From NCBI RefSeq assembly GCF_030272615.1, contig NC_081408.1:404745389-404805388 (forward strand): 60,000 bases of DNA. The letters run 5' to 3'. The notes below the pieces were generated by a model that made no database searches, was not told the DNA's origin, and saw only the letters and a program-made list of their open reading frames with translations. Both the position numbers and the translations under genes were made by a program. Below are positions 23,805 to 35,762 of the stretch, one piece after another. Each line of letters starts with the position of its first letter. Position 1 is the stretch's first letter. The stretch is from Cryptomeria japonica (lineage: Eukaryota; Streptophyta; Pinopsida; Cupressales; Cupressaceae).

Positions 23805-25552
23805 TGTTGGTGTTTCTAATTGATTACTTGAATTCACCTAAGAATGAGCTAGATTTTATCGACGGGAACTCAAATTAGCGGCCAACTAATGGGATCTCAA
23901 TCAAAGATTGAATGATACCCTGCACTTTAGGCTCTACAGGACCTAGTGGGGTGACTCTGTAAAATATTTAGCAGATTTGTAATGATAATGACAAATATTA
24001 CCAAAATGCATATTTACTCCCAACACATTTAACTAAAACACATGTATATAAGTCTAGATCGCCTCAATTTATAGTTATTTAAAACTTTCATGCATGATTG
24101 GGAGTGAAGTTTTACCTATTCCTACTCATACAAACAAAAAAGGGAAAATAATATCAATATCATTTCAAGTGGTATCAGAAATTCTCTTAAAGTCCTTAAA
24201 GATCAGTGCCTAATCCAAGCAACATAGTCAGAATGTTGCAATTCTAAACATATCCATGGAATTTAAAACACTCAATCAATTGGACCTCAAACATTTATGT
24301 CTAACACAAAGGTTGGACTATAAATCATCACAAGTTCTACTTATACTATTATATTCCTCAATTCACTAAAAATCACCCACAAAATTTAATCCTTCTCTTA
24401 GAAAGAACTTGCAAATTCATCTCACATCCACAATAACAATTATAGAGACAAACGTTTCTATCCTCAACGCAAACAATTCATATGAAATGAGAAAACATAA
24501 ATAGGAGACAACTTGTGATAACTTTTATTGATCTTTAAACATGATTGATACATTCCATGAGAAAACAGTTCAGAAATTGTAAAAATGTTGATATTCTATT
24601 ACTCAGACTTTATGACTTGCTATTCTACCTGCCTATTTACAATTTTTTTTAAAAATTTTAGATCCCTTTTTAATTAGCCTTGAATTCCTTTTTATATAAA
24701 ATGAAGGAGAAAAACAAGCTTTGGGCCAAATTGTCAACATGTCAAAATTATATTTTCCTATATGAGAATATTTTAGGTACCTTTTATTAAATCATATAAG
24801 ACAAAAATTATATGCATTCCATAAGAAGGGAAAGAGAAATATAACTAACCTTTTCAATATTGTTGCTACAATTTTTTGTGAAGTGGCATGATGCTTATGT
24901 GTGTACTGTTGGATGACTACTTCACTTGAAAACAAAATTGTTGCTAACGTTGTTGCTGATGATGAATTTGAAGAAGAAATAAACAAATAACACTTGAAGA
25001 CACACCTTGTAGACTGACCAAGGCATTGAGTAATTTATGACTGAAAATCTATGTTTTACACATAACCAATTGCTTTGAATCCACATGAGATACTCGTGAT
25101 CAGTTGATCTGGCAAGGTTTGCATTGTGGAATTGAATTATGCTTATAATACAGTTCATCCATACTAACATAATGCTTCATTGTTCACTCCTCCTCGAGTG
25201 TACAATGTTCTTGATGCCAATGTGCAACTTGGTAACTTTTTGGCCATTTGAAACTTTAGATCTCTTACACCCTGTTGTGAGTTTATCTCAACTTATTATC
25301 CACTACATTCTTTACCTCTTCTATATAAGCCTTCCATATATGGCATCTGTCTCGATTACTTTATAAATTATCAAGTGATATGTATCTATTTGAGATTGAT
25401 TCTCTTTGTCAATCTCATTTATAGCTTCTTGTGTGGTTTCTTCAAAATCTTTCTTTTATATGTCAAGGCTCTTCACTTCTCCATTTTTATCCAATATCTC
25501 TAGAAGAGTCCAATGTTGAAATGTTTTAAAAGAATCTATCTTTTCCTTTACA
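23805..25552 (-). repeat. 5' LTR of Tat-A
   Basis: Partner of 3529-5195. It begins TGTTGGTGTTTC and ends TTTACA on the plus strand; beyond 25552 similarity to the other copy stops. It carries a palindromic TATA-like string. The open frame at its U3 side continues the 3' extra ORF seen at 5030-5195 (for example EETTQEAINEIDK), so this frame is kept in both LTR copies. Confidence 0.85.
24691..24700 (-). promoter_or_regulatory. TATA box of the Tat-A 5' LTR
   Basis: TTTATATAAA, followed in the sense direction by AAGGAATTC. Transcription would start roughly 30 nt further on, near 24660, leaving about 850 nt of R/U5. The equivalent place in the 3' LTR is mutated. Confidence 0.45.
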
Positions 25553-25569
25553 GATATGAGTAGGGAATC

Positions 25570-25850
25570 AAGCACAAGGTTCATAACACCAAATTAGTCA
25601 ACCACGAAACTAAAATGCTATGAAATCAACCCCTAACACATTCATTAAAGGCATGAAAGACAAGACATTCAAAAGAAAAGAAAACCATATGCAAATGTCT
25701 CCTTTATTATTCCTCCATTGTTCTTCTTTCTCCTTCAAATGGTTGTGGATCTCAAATAGAAAATGCAAGTGTGATTTCAAGAAACTTGGATGAAAAAAGG
25801 AATCAAAATTGATAGCATAAGAATACTAGAAGCTTGGTTGAAAATAAATG
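25570..25850 (+). repeat. Dispersed repeat, copy 1
   Basis: Shares ordered words with 54300-54560, including ATGAAATCAACCC, CACATTCA, AAAGGCATGAAAG, CCTCCATTGTTCTT and TTGTTGTGGATCT-like text, at similar spacing and in the same orientation. Similarity fades after the words resembling GCTTGGTTG. The family is unknown; it may be part of a very long LTR. Confidence 0.6.
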
Positions 25851-26399
25851 AAAAGAGAGAGAGCTCAATTTATAGGATAAAAGTCTCCAAAATTGAAAAG
25901 GGCAATTAGTCCAAAAATTGGCATGATTTGGGAGACAAATTATGACAACTATGTCAAATTAATGACAAGTTACTATGCAAAAGGGTATGACAAATTGAGA
26001 GTAATTTATGCTTCCAAATTATGAAAAATTAGCCTCAATTATTACTCATTGATTGATGATAAAATGGAGAGAAAATAGCTTCTCAATTATGACAAATTGA
26101 GCATAAAAAGAGGAGCCCAAATTATTGGAGAAATTAAAGGGAAAAAGTTAGGAGAAAAAGAAGTGGGAGAAAATTAATAATTTTTCAGTTGTTAATTTAT
26201 CTCATAAAAAGCCAATTAGCCAATTAAATAAATAATTTAATTGTGACATAGGGTAAATAAATAAATTTATTTATCCTAAGAGGATGTTAGTAAAGGATTA
26301 AATCATAAAACCCTAGGAGATAGAAAATAGAGGAATTAGGTCACAATTAGGTCATGATGCAATTAATGTAATGATGATGATGGTGATAAAAAAGATAAC

Positions 26400-26730
26400 T
26401 GACAAGGACTTGATATTTATTGACAGAGATCGATGACAAATCGATCGAAAATGATAAAAAGATTGATTTGATAACTGACAATTAACAAAAGATCAATGAC
26501 GAATTGATCCAAATTGACAAGGATTGATGACTGATTAAGACCGATGATGAATTGATCAAAGATTGACAAAAAGATTGATTTTATGAAGATTGATAATGAT
26601 AAATGATGACAAAGATCGATGACAAAACAATCAAAATTGACAAAGAGATTGATAATTGAAGATTGAAAATGATGCAAATTGATTGATGATTGACCAAAGG
26701 ATGATTGATTCAAGAAATATGCCCCAGACA
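26400..26730. repeat. Degenerate tandem array of GATCGATGAC-like units
   Basis: Words close to AGATCGATGACAAATCGATC, AAATTGACAAAGAGATTGAT and their variants recur about every 40-60 bases. The units are too diverged for a fixed period by eye. No coding sense. Confidence 0.55.
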
Positions 26731-27709
26731 ACAACGAGGTATATGTATGCCCCCTTGAGGAATTGGCCAAAAAAATCCAAAAAAGAGGCCAATTGATCAA
26801 CAATGATGACAGGAAGCCACTGGTCTAGGTGGAATGAAAATTGGAGGTCGAATGCAAAAGATACAAGCATTGCAAGGAAAAACAGACCATGACCAACATA
26901 ATAAGGAGAGGGTGCACATCCATCTAAATACCTCAAAAGGGATATAAAAAGAGGTGAGAGGGGTGAAAATGGCTCATTTTTACCTTCCAGTTTGGTGAAT
27001 TTGGAGATACGGAGCTAAGAAGATCGAAGTAGGACGATGAACACTCTAGTGGAGAATCACCTTGGGGAACATGTATGCACTTTCAGACAACCAGAGGGCA
27101 TGAAGTAGTATGGGAGTGATTGGGCCAGGACAACCACCACAGACAAGAATAGGTATAGGAGGAGCTTCATCCTCAGGACAAGACAGAGGGAGCACCCAGT
27201 GATAGAGATATGTTTGCATACTTGCTCAATTGATGTAGACACTTTTGTCTATGTACTTAGCCTGTGGACCATACTTGACATAGACAGTCTGATTTTTGTA
27301 CTCTGATACTTGACATAGATAGTCTGGTATGGTTATGATATGCATGATGTTTATTTTCATATGATTTCATGTATAAATGTCTTATATGCTCTTCATGTGA
27401 GGCAATATATGAAAAATGAACTTGTTTTTTTGTTTTTTGCCCTTTTATGTAATGCAATGGGTAATGATAATATATAAATGTTTTATTTTGTTTTTTATGT
27501 GATGCAATAAATAATTATGATATGCAAATATGCTAACCAAAGAATGCAAGATGCAAATTGTTTTTGGCATACCGGAGTACTAGATCAAATTGACTTCAAG
27601 GACTAATGAAAAAATGTTAGTAAGCGGAAATTAGACGAAGAAAATATGAAGAAAAAATTGCTTTCACAAATGCATAATTGTAAGTGAGATTTGATGATAT
27701 GATGAAAGA

Positions 27710-29155
27710 ATAAGGATCGGGTAAAATACTGAGAGGGGGGGTGAATCAATATACTCAAAAATTGATACAAACTCCAAATAAACTTATCAACAAAATAGTT
27801 TTGTCAAGATAATGTCTCAAAGATTACCAACATCAACCGATTATCAACCGGTTTGACTGTTATACCAACTTAACAGTAAACAACTTCAATCTTGTAAACA
27901 TCAAGATTCAACATTGCTTAATTAAATATCAACATATTCATCTCTCAATACTTCCATTTATCATGCCTTATTAGAATATTTAAGTAGTTAATAAAATCAA
28001 CAAATAAGATCATAACCACAAAAACATTCACCACTTGACACAAATATTTATATGTGGAAAACCCAAATAGGTAAAAACCATGGTGAGATGAGACTCACAA
28101 GGATAGCTATCTGAACTCTTTTGAAGCTTGCCCAATTAGGATCCAAGCCTGTTAGAGCTTTACAATAAGTCCTGTTAAGAATTAATTCTGGTTAGGAATC
28201 ACCCGGTTAAGGGGTTTACAAATATGCCTTGATGAAAAACACAATACTTTGTTAGGAGTAACCTCTCTGGAGGATTTGAGAATCCAAACTTATGGACCAC
28301 CTTGTTAGAGGTTTAGAAAGTAACCAAGCTTGTTAGAGCTTACCTGGTTAGGGGATTTTGATTTTTGTTGTAATTGTTAGAAAACAACTGGTTTTCTTGA
28401 TCTGTCTGGATAGAACTACATTTGCTTGATTAGATCCTTCTTAAGCTTCAATCTGCCTTTACACAAACTGCAGATCCATCCACCAGTTTGGCAACCACAC
28501 ACTCAACTAATTTCTGCCAACTTTGCCAACTTTGCCAACTCCTTTACAAACAACTTCATCGACCTTAAATACAAATAAACTAGCTCGGTAACACAAAAAA
28601 AAACATAATTCTCATCATCGAGATTACAAACAAGTCGGTACAATCTTGACCGTTAGAAATATAACAATCTCTTCACATTAATCAAGAAAATTCCAACCGC
28701 TCCATGATCACCACTTCATCGGACTTGTAACTCATCATGCGCTATGCATTTGATGCAATCCACTTTTCTCCTTTCCAAGACAATCAAACGTGCCAAATCA
28801 ATCTGAACTTGTCCTCACACAATGATCACACATGTCTCCATCATTACCACTCAAAATCAGATCTTAAATCAACAAACTTGATCCATTAGGGTTTAACACA
28901 AACAACTAGTAGGGTTTACCGGTTTACATAACATAGAAATGTTTAACCTTATACATCGGTTCAACTTACAAACTACCATATACCGGTTTACAACATCTTC
29001 TACAAAGTTTATCATACCGGTTACAATACAAAAGCAATATCAACAATAACATCAACAATATCATGAATACCATTCATCGGTTCAATTGACATCAATGACA
29101 ACATATCATTAATGCAATTTATATGCAAAATGCCAACTATCTAAATATACCAACA
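27710..29155 (-). repeat. Solo LTR of an ACCGGT-rich copia family
   Basis: The left end has the same layout as the Copia II LTR and the solo LTR at 57782: about 16 bases, then CTGAGAGGGGGGGTGAAT. The right end reads ATACCAACA, the usual terminus of this family, after CATCAATGACAACA-type text. Between them ACCGGT or decayed forms recur many times (for example 27836-27860 and 28915-29035). No coding region lies inside and no partner LTR is near, so it is a solo LTR left by recombination. The left boundary is approximate and I found no clean target duplication. Confidence 0.6.
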
Positions 29156-32100
29156 AGATCCTATATTTAATATGGCAAAATGGATGCGGCGCACCATGTC
29201 AATGAAATTCAGGGGCAATAATGCAATCCCTTTGCGTAAAATAGACACATTGTAGACAAGGAATAGTTCAACCAGCCTAAGACATTGTGTGTGATAGCCA
29301 CAATGTGAACGTGTCAACACAGACACCCAAGATATACTTGCCCTAGAATGTTATTAAACACTTCGTAAATAGAAGACAAAACCAAAAAAAATGACCATGA
29401 GCCATCTCGGCCACTCTAAATCACTTAGTGACATCATCGAGCAACTTAGGAACATAGTTGAAGATAAATCAATAAAAAGATAAGACTCACAAATCCAAAT
29501 AAGTCAAACAACCATTCTGATCTTGTTGTCAAAAGTGATAATATTATGATGAGAGGACGATCGTGTTGTCTGGTTTCATGGAATGCAGTACCCCATCTAA
29601 GACAATCTACACAGTCTGGTTTTGAGTATACCATACTCTATATAAGACCCATGATAATGTTGATGTTGATGGTGATTGATGCAACAATTTCGATCAGTTT
29701 GAATGCTTGGTTGATTGAATAGTCCATCTATTGATGTGTGATTTGTTAAGTGCAGTGTTTGCCATGTTTTTTGTCTGATGTCCACTCAGATATTTGTTTA
29801 TGTATAAGAGGGACAATTTATTGATGAAATGAAAAATAATTATTTTTAAGTTTTTTATTGTTTTCCAATTTTTAGGGTTTTTGAACTTTTTTATTTTTTT
29901 GGTGCTTTTTTCAAGACATTTTACATATGCTTTTGAATTATTTCAGGACATTTTATGAATGTTTTTGGATTATTTTAGGACATTTTATGAATGTTTTTGG
30001 ATTATTTCATGACGTTTTTCAAATTTTTAACTCTTTTTCAAGATTGTATTTGAATTTTAATGATTTTTTTCGGGACATTTATTTGATTTTTATTGATTTT
30101 TTATGCCTTTATTTTGTTTTTATTGATTTTTTCAGGATTTTATTTCATTTTTTCAGGACTTTATTTGATTTTTAATGATTTTTTTCAAGACTTTATTTGA
30201 TTTTTAGTGATTTTTTTCAGGACTTTATCTAATTTTTAGTGATTTTTTTAGAACTTTATTTGATTTTTAGTGATTTTTTAGGACATTTGATTTTTATTGA
30301 CTTTATGATTTTGTCCCTAGTGTCTAGGAAGGCAAGGAATATGAAAAATGGATAAATAAGCTTGCCTAAAAGTTGGTGGATAGTGGGAAGACAAAAGCCA
30401 TTTATTATGGAGACACAACAGATGCAATTTCCAAGGGCTATCGCCTGATGAGATAAGGGACTGGATATGACAACATAAACCAATTGAATGGCATGAGGGA
30501 CATGTCAAGAGGTTTTTGAAACCATGTTTTTCTTTTTACGTCCTTATGTCAGATCAAGGGACAGAAAAGAGTGTATGGATGATGAAAGGATATGGATAGG
30601 ATAAGCAAGATCAAAAATGGATAAGGGATATGGACTAGAGGTTGCAATAAACCATTGGATAAAGACCAAAAGTTGTTATAGATTGAAAGTTGTGAATAGG
30701 ATGTATGATGTTCATGAAAATCCCCAGCCTTGTCAAGATCAAATGTGGAAAGGGGAATATGGACATGAGGGACGATAGGATAATGGAGAGTATGACAGGG
30801 GTATGATAGGATAGGATGAACGAAACCTGCCCCCAAAATGATATGCAAGAAGTTCATAGATTAAGCATGACACCTGTTTGTCAGGTTTTCATCATGGTAC
30901 TTGCCCAAGGAGTCTGTTTGCCAAGTTTTCACCAATGGACGAATTAGTTTTGCTTCAGTTATTTTTCCTTTCTTTTTTCTTTTTTGCATTTTTTACATTT
31001 TTTCATTTTTTTTATATTTTAACTTTTTAGCCAAAAAATGGACACATGATAAGGGATGGAATAAGGACTCAAGCATCTTGTTGTTTGGATAGTAGCCTTG
31101 AAGAATGGATCGTGACTATTAAAAGTATGCTCAAAGATGTTGGTAGGATAATGACATGAAAATGAGATGGGACTAAGGCAAGGATTTATGCAAAAGATTG
31201 GACCAAAGTGATGAAAGGATAGAGAATATGCATTGGATAATGGATAGTGTATTAGAAGAATTATGTTTGAGCGGATGAAAATGTTGGCAATATTAACATG
31301 GCACACACCTTGAGGGGTGGTGGATTGATGGAGGAAAAGTGGATTTTGGATATTGAGATTTTGAGATTTTGATCGAGGAATGGCTATCGACTTTGGGACA
31401 TAAGGACCCAAAATGGATTAAGGAGGTGATGGATGAATAGATTTGAAAGGTTTGGATGGAGGAATAGAAATTTTGGATGCCAATCTAGATTTTTCTTTAG
31501 ACTGTTGTGCTTCAAGGAGCTGCATAGGAATCCACATTGTTTTTTATTTTTCATTCTTTTGTATTTCCTTGAAATGCACTGCTTGCATAAGGGATTTAGG
31601 AACCCATATATATTTTGACTTTTATTTTTGAGCAATTGGCCTTTATGGCCTTTTGGACATTTCTTTTTCTTTTTGGATCATATTTTGCATTGTTTTTACA
31701 TGTCGATTAGATTGTACATGTTGATCCTTGACTATATGTTTTATTCTTGGCATCCAAATTTCTTGGAGAAGGAAAAGATTGTGTGGATGGATAGGAATTA
31801 TATGAAGGATTGTCGGATGGATGAAAGGTGATCAAAGATGTGTGCATTTTCTAACCTTGAATAGTGGCCAGAGGGATATAAGGACCTAAAATTGATGGAA
31901 GGGATGATAAGGAAGGCATATGTTTGGATGTAGAGTTTGCAGGGATACCAACGTCTTAAGGAATATCATTGAGGCCATGACCATTAACATTTTCTTTAAC
32001 ATAGAGGGGTTCTTGCTTGTGAAGGTCGACCCCTTTTCCTTTATAAATATTTTGACCTATAGGATACTATTTTCTTTGGGAAGAAGATGTGAGTCCATTA

Positions 32101-32347
32101 TAAAGTGGATATGATATGAAAGAAATGATGGGATCATGAAGTAGATCAGATCATGAGGGAGATCAGGATCAATGACAGGATCTTCATGAGATGGAACTAG
32201 AGGAATAATGGGATCATCAAAATACACGAGATCTTGGAGTGTATACAGAGGATTAGGACATGGGGATGGAGAAACAAAGGGAACTTGTGGAGGATTTAAA
32301 GGAATGATAGGGTCTTGTGGTGGACATGAATCTAGAAGGATATTTTT
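29156..32347. other. Non-coding repeat with a tandem array
   Basis: No domain is recognisable on either strand. After about 700 unremarkable bases comes a T-rich tandem array (29925-30305). From 30310 to 32347 the sequence is rich in GGATGG/GGATAG-type words and has short accidental ORFs only. Similar wording resumes at 53358, so the Copia I insertion probably split one sequence. Confidence 0.5.
29925..30305. repeat. T-rich tandem array, unit about 31-35 bp
   Basis: The first part repeats GGACATTTTATGAATG plus TTTTTGGATTATTT two to three times. The second part repeats a unit close to TTTATTTGATTTTTAGTGAT plus TTTTTTCAGGAC about six times with substitutions. Reading frames through it are low complexity, so I do not call a gene. 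Confidence 0.75.
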
Positions 32348-33280
32348 TATTAGCATTGTCATATGTTGTCATTGATGTCAAATATTGTGATCCGAATTAG
32401 GTCCAGATGTGGTATGTTGAGCAACAACATATGTATGAGATGGTGTTGAGTGTTTGAGGGTTTCTCGTATTTCCCAGATTTTTTGGATTTTCTGAAGGTG
32501 TGTTGCTTGTGTTATTTTGTGCTATTCTTGGGTCCAGATTGGTCTGAAAGTCAAGATTTTTGGGTTCATATATTGAAGTTGTGTAATGACAGGTGTATAG
32601 CGTGTGGATAATATTTTGGGTCTGACTTTGATAATGTAAGTAGCATGTTGGTGTGTTCGATGAGGAACGTTGTGTTTTGATCCACTTCTCATGTATTTCC
32701 ACCACTAGAATGTTTAGTGGTGAGCTATTTTGGATCTTTGTATTGGTTAACATTAAAGACTATGTTTTTCTAGAGATAGTATATAGGAGTATGGCATGGA
32801 TTAGTTGTGTGGTGGCTTTTTTGTGTTGAAGATATGCGAGATTGAAAGAATCAATTTGAAGCGTTAGATTTGTGTTGTGGATTATTACTGGAAGCAGTTA
32901 TAGTTATTTAGAGTGTGTTTCAATGGTGGATTCTCTTTATCTTTCTTTCTTCTTCAGCAATGAGCCTTTTTCTGGGGAGTGAGCCCACCTGCAGTGAGCA
33001 TATTGGAAGTGAGCCATCCTTTGTAAAAACCACCTTAATCGGTGTCACCTTAACTAGTGTTTTCATATTGAAAATAAGCATTCTCCGTGGTTTTTCCCTT
33101 CTTGGGTTTTTCACATAAATTTTAGTATTTCTTGTGTGTGATCTTTTATGTGCATATGATTTAATGCTTTATTTGTTTTGATTAATTTTGTTAATTGTTC
33201 TAGATCTGTGAATGAAAGTTTAAAGAAAAAATTATTATCAACTAATTCACCACCACTCTCAGTCGCCTGAATATTCAACA
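32348..33280 (+). repeat. 5' LTR of Copia I
   Basis: Matches 52859-53357 over its first part (for example GTCATATG, ATTAGGTCCAGATGTGGTAT, TGAGGGTTTC). The start, TATTAGCATT, corresponds to TGTTAGGATT in the other copy, so the terminal TG has decayed. It ends ATTCAACA directly before the primer-binding site. A possible TATA box, TATATAG, lies at 32780-32786. Confidence 0.8.
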
Positions 33281-33295
33281 ATCAGTATCAGAGCT
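33281..33295 (+). promoter_or_regulatory. Primer-binding site of Copia I
   Basis: ATCAGTATCAGAGCT, one or two substitutions from the initiator-methionine type TTGGTATCAGAGC. It directly follows the 5' LTR. Confidence 0.75.
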
Positions 33296-33343
33296 TTGGT
33301 TCCTTGATATAGAGCTTAATCACTTGAGGTAGATCCTAATCCG

Positions 33344-35762
33344 ATGGCACACAAGTTATTTATTCCTATCTTTGAAGGGTCCAATTATAGTTTCTAGAAA
33401 GTGAAGATGAGAGGTTATCTGGTTTCTCTGGGTTACAACACTTGGAAGGTTGTGGAGACTAAGTATGTTCAACCAATGAATGGTCTTACTACTCTGGATG
33501 AGATTTAGACCTATGAAGAGAATCAAAAAGCAAGGTATGCTATCTTTAGTGCATTATCAAAGACTGAATTGACAAAGATTATTTCTTTGAATATTGCTTG
33601 TGAGGTTTGGCAAAAGCTGAAAGATATCTATGAAGGAAATGAGAGAGTTAATTTGACAAAGAGGCTAATAGCTAATCAAAGATATGAGAACCTGAAGATG
33701 GAAGGAGAATACATTGTAAGCTATTTTGAGAAGGTTGATAGTACTATGATTACCAGTAAGTTACAATGATAAGATCTCAACTATTGAAGAAACCTATGAT
33801 CCGAAGAAGTTCACTAGAGAACAACTATTTGGTAACCCGACTGCATTTGAAGTAAGAAAGTTTGGAAAGGACAAAGACAAATCAAAGACAACATTCAAGG
33901 CATCTGAAGATAGTCTGGATGATGAGAGAGCCCAAATGAATTGGAAGCAAACTTTGTGAGAAAACTAAAGAAAGGCACTGACAAGTACAAAGGTATGTTA
34001 CCCTTTACATGTTTTAGATGTAGAAAGATTGGTCATATTGCTACTAGATGTCCAAAAAAGGGAGCTATATAAAAGTTTAGGGAAAACAAAGGAAAGTTCA
34101 ATAATAAAGCCTATTATGTTAAGGATGATGTTGGCATTTTAGATGATGAATCAGACTATGAGGAAAGTGATTATTTATTTTTGGTAGAAAAGGATGTTCC
34201 TAAGTTTAATATTTCTAAGATTGTTGCTAATGCATTTCATGCTAGAAGAGATAAGAATGAATGGTTGATTAATAGCGGATGTTCAAATCATATGACTAGT
34301 GATAAGAGTAAGTTCATAGAACTTGAAAAGTATGATGGAGGCTCTGTTAGATTCAGAGATGATCAGACAACACAGATTGTTGGAATTAATTCAATTACTT
34401 TTGATGGAAAAAATAACATTGACAATGTTTATTATGTGAAGGGTTTACATCATAATATTTTGAGCATTAGATAGATGTGCAAAAATGGATATAATGGTAT
34501 TTTTCAGGATAATGGATGTGATATCTAGAAGGAGTCCAGAATGGTTATTGCAACTAGAAGAAGGAAAAATGGAAATATGTCTTAGTTGGAAGGAGCTACA
34601 AGACACTGCTTAATATCACAATTTGATGACAGTTGGCTATGGCACCAGAGGATGTGTCACATCAAATTTGACAACCTGGTACAAATCAATTCAAGGAGTG
34701 CAGTGATAGATTTACCGAGATTGTCTAAGTTACCAGAGAACAACATCTGAAAAGAATGTCAAGTGGAAAAGCAGATAATGATCACATTCAGAGGAAAGGA
34801 ATACTCATCCACCGGATTACATGATTTGGTTCACACAAATCTATGTTGTCTGACTAGAACGAGGAGCTTGCAAGGTGAGAGGTATTTCATGTTACTAATT
34901 GATGATTATTCTAGGATGACTTGGGTTGCATTTTTAAGAGAGAAGTTTGAGGCATTAGATAAGTCCAATATAGTCAAGGCAAAAGTTGAGAATGATGTTG
35001 ATAGAAAAATCAAATGTTTAAGGTCTAACAGAGGAGGAGAATTTACTTTTGATGAGTTCAACGATTTTTGTGAGAAACATTGCATTAGAAGGCAATTATT
35101 TGCCCCCCAGACACCATAGCAGAATGGTGTAGTTGAAAAGATAAATCGAACTATACAAGAGGCAGTAAGGACTATGATAAAAGAAGCAAAATTACCAGAA
35201 GTCTATTGGAGAGAAGCAATTCATACAGCAACATACACTCTTAACAAAATTTTATACTAGTGGAAATATGGGAAGACATCTTATGAACATTGGTATGGTA
35301 GAACTCTGACAGTGAAATATTTCAAAGTATTTGGAAGCAAGTGCTATATCCAGAGAGATGAGGATAAACTTGAAAATTTTGACAGTAGAGTAGATGAAGG
35401 CATATTCTTGGGTTATTCAAAAAAGAGCAAGGCATACTGGTGTTACAACAAGAGACTGAATAAGATTGTTGAAAGTGAAAATGTGAGAGTTGATGAAAGT
35501 ACTTCAAAAGACTCAGAAATTGTAGCAGCATATGATTTTGATGAGTCTAGAGAAAGGGGGAAAAAAAGAAGAAAGTAGACTTGTAAAGAAAAGAACGATC
35601 AAGATTCTTTGGCATCTACATCCAAAACCCCAAGGTGCGTTCAGAAGAATCATTCATAGGATCGTATTATTGGAGATAAGAGCAAAGGTATCATCACAAG
35701 AAGAGAAGTGGTTTGAGATAAAGTCTTATTATGTTTACTATTTGAAACTGAATCTAAGTCCA
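33344..35762 (+). pseudogene. Copia I gag, protease and integrase (5' part of gag-pol)
   Basis: From the ATG at 33344 Gag opens with MAHKLFIPIFEGSNYSF and continues with VWQKLKDIYEGNERV and a zinc knuckle CFRCRKIGHIATRC at about 34010-34055. Protease shows WLINSGCSNHMT at 34261-34296: the catalytic Asp of D-S-G reads Asn. Integrase follows: LLIDDYSRMTWVAFL (about 34890), then LRSNRGGEF at about 35020, where the second catalytic Asp is Asn, and TP-stop-QNGVVEK with TAG at 35117-35119. The tail has VFGSKCYIQRDEDKL and EGIFLGYSKKSKAYWC, typical copia sequence. Many stops and some frame changes. The frame breaks off at ESK beside the Copia II LTR and resumes at 51163 with VREACNDQNW. Confidence 0.88.

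Larger units (their letters stand above)
3529..25552 (-). mobile_element. Tat-like Ty3/gypsy retrotransposon 'Tat-A', with a nested LINE
   Basis: Two direct repeats, 3529-5195 and 23805-25552, begin TGTTGGTGTTTC and end TTTACA on the plus strand, so the element has TG...CA ends. Read on the minus strand, the primer-binding site lies against the right-hand LTR, then gag, protease, an RNase H-like domain, RT, RNase H remnant, integrase and a 3' extra ORF. Without the LINE the element is about 14.1 kb, in keeping with the large Tat/Ogre group. The flanking five bases are ACTAT (left) and GATAT (right), a degraded target duplication at best. The LTRs have clearly diverged by substitutions and indels, so the insertion is old, and every ORF is broken. 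The Tat assignment rests on domain order, the primer-binding site and the extra ORF, not on a tree. Confidence 0.85.
25553..27709. other. Old non-coding repeat
   Basis: No coding region. The first 280 bases or so match 54300-54560 in the same orientation. A degenerate tandem array built on GATCGATGAC-like words occupies about 26400-26730. The rest is AT-rich and I see nothing else in it. It is probably the left part of a sequence that continues at 53358 after the nested copia insertions. Confidence 0.5.

Noticed and set aside
27830-29060. Regularly recurring ACCGGT text as a possible CRISPR-like array
   Set aside because: The spacing is irregular, there are no repeat-spacer units, and it lies in a plant LTR.
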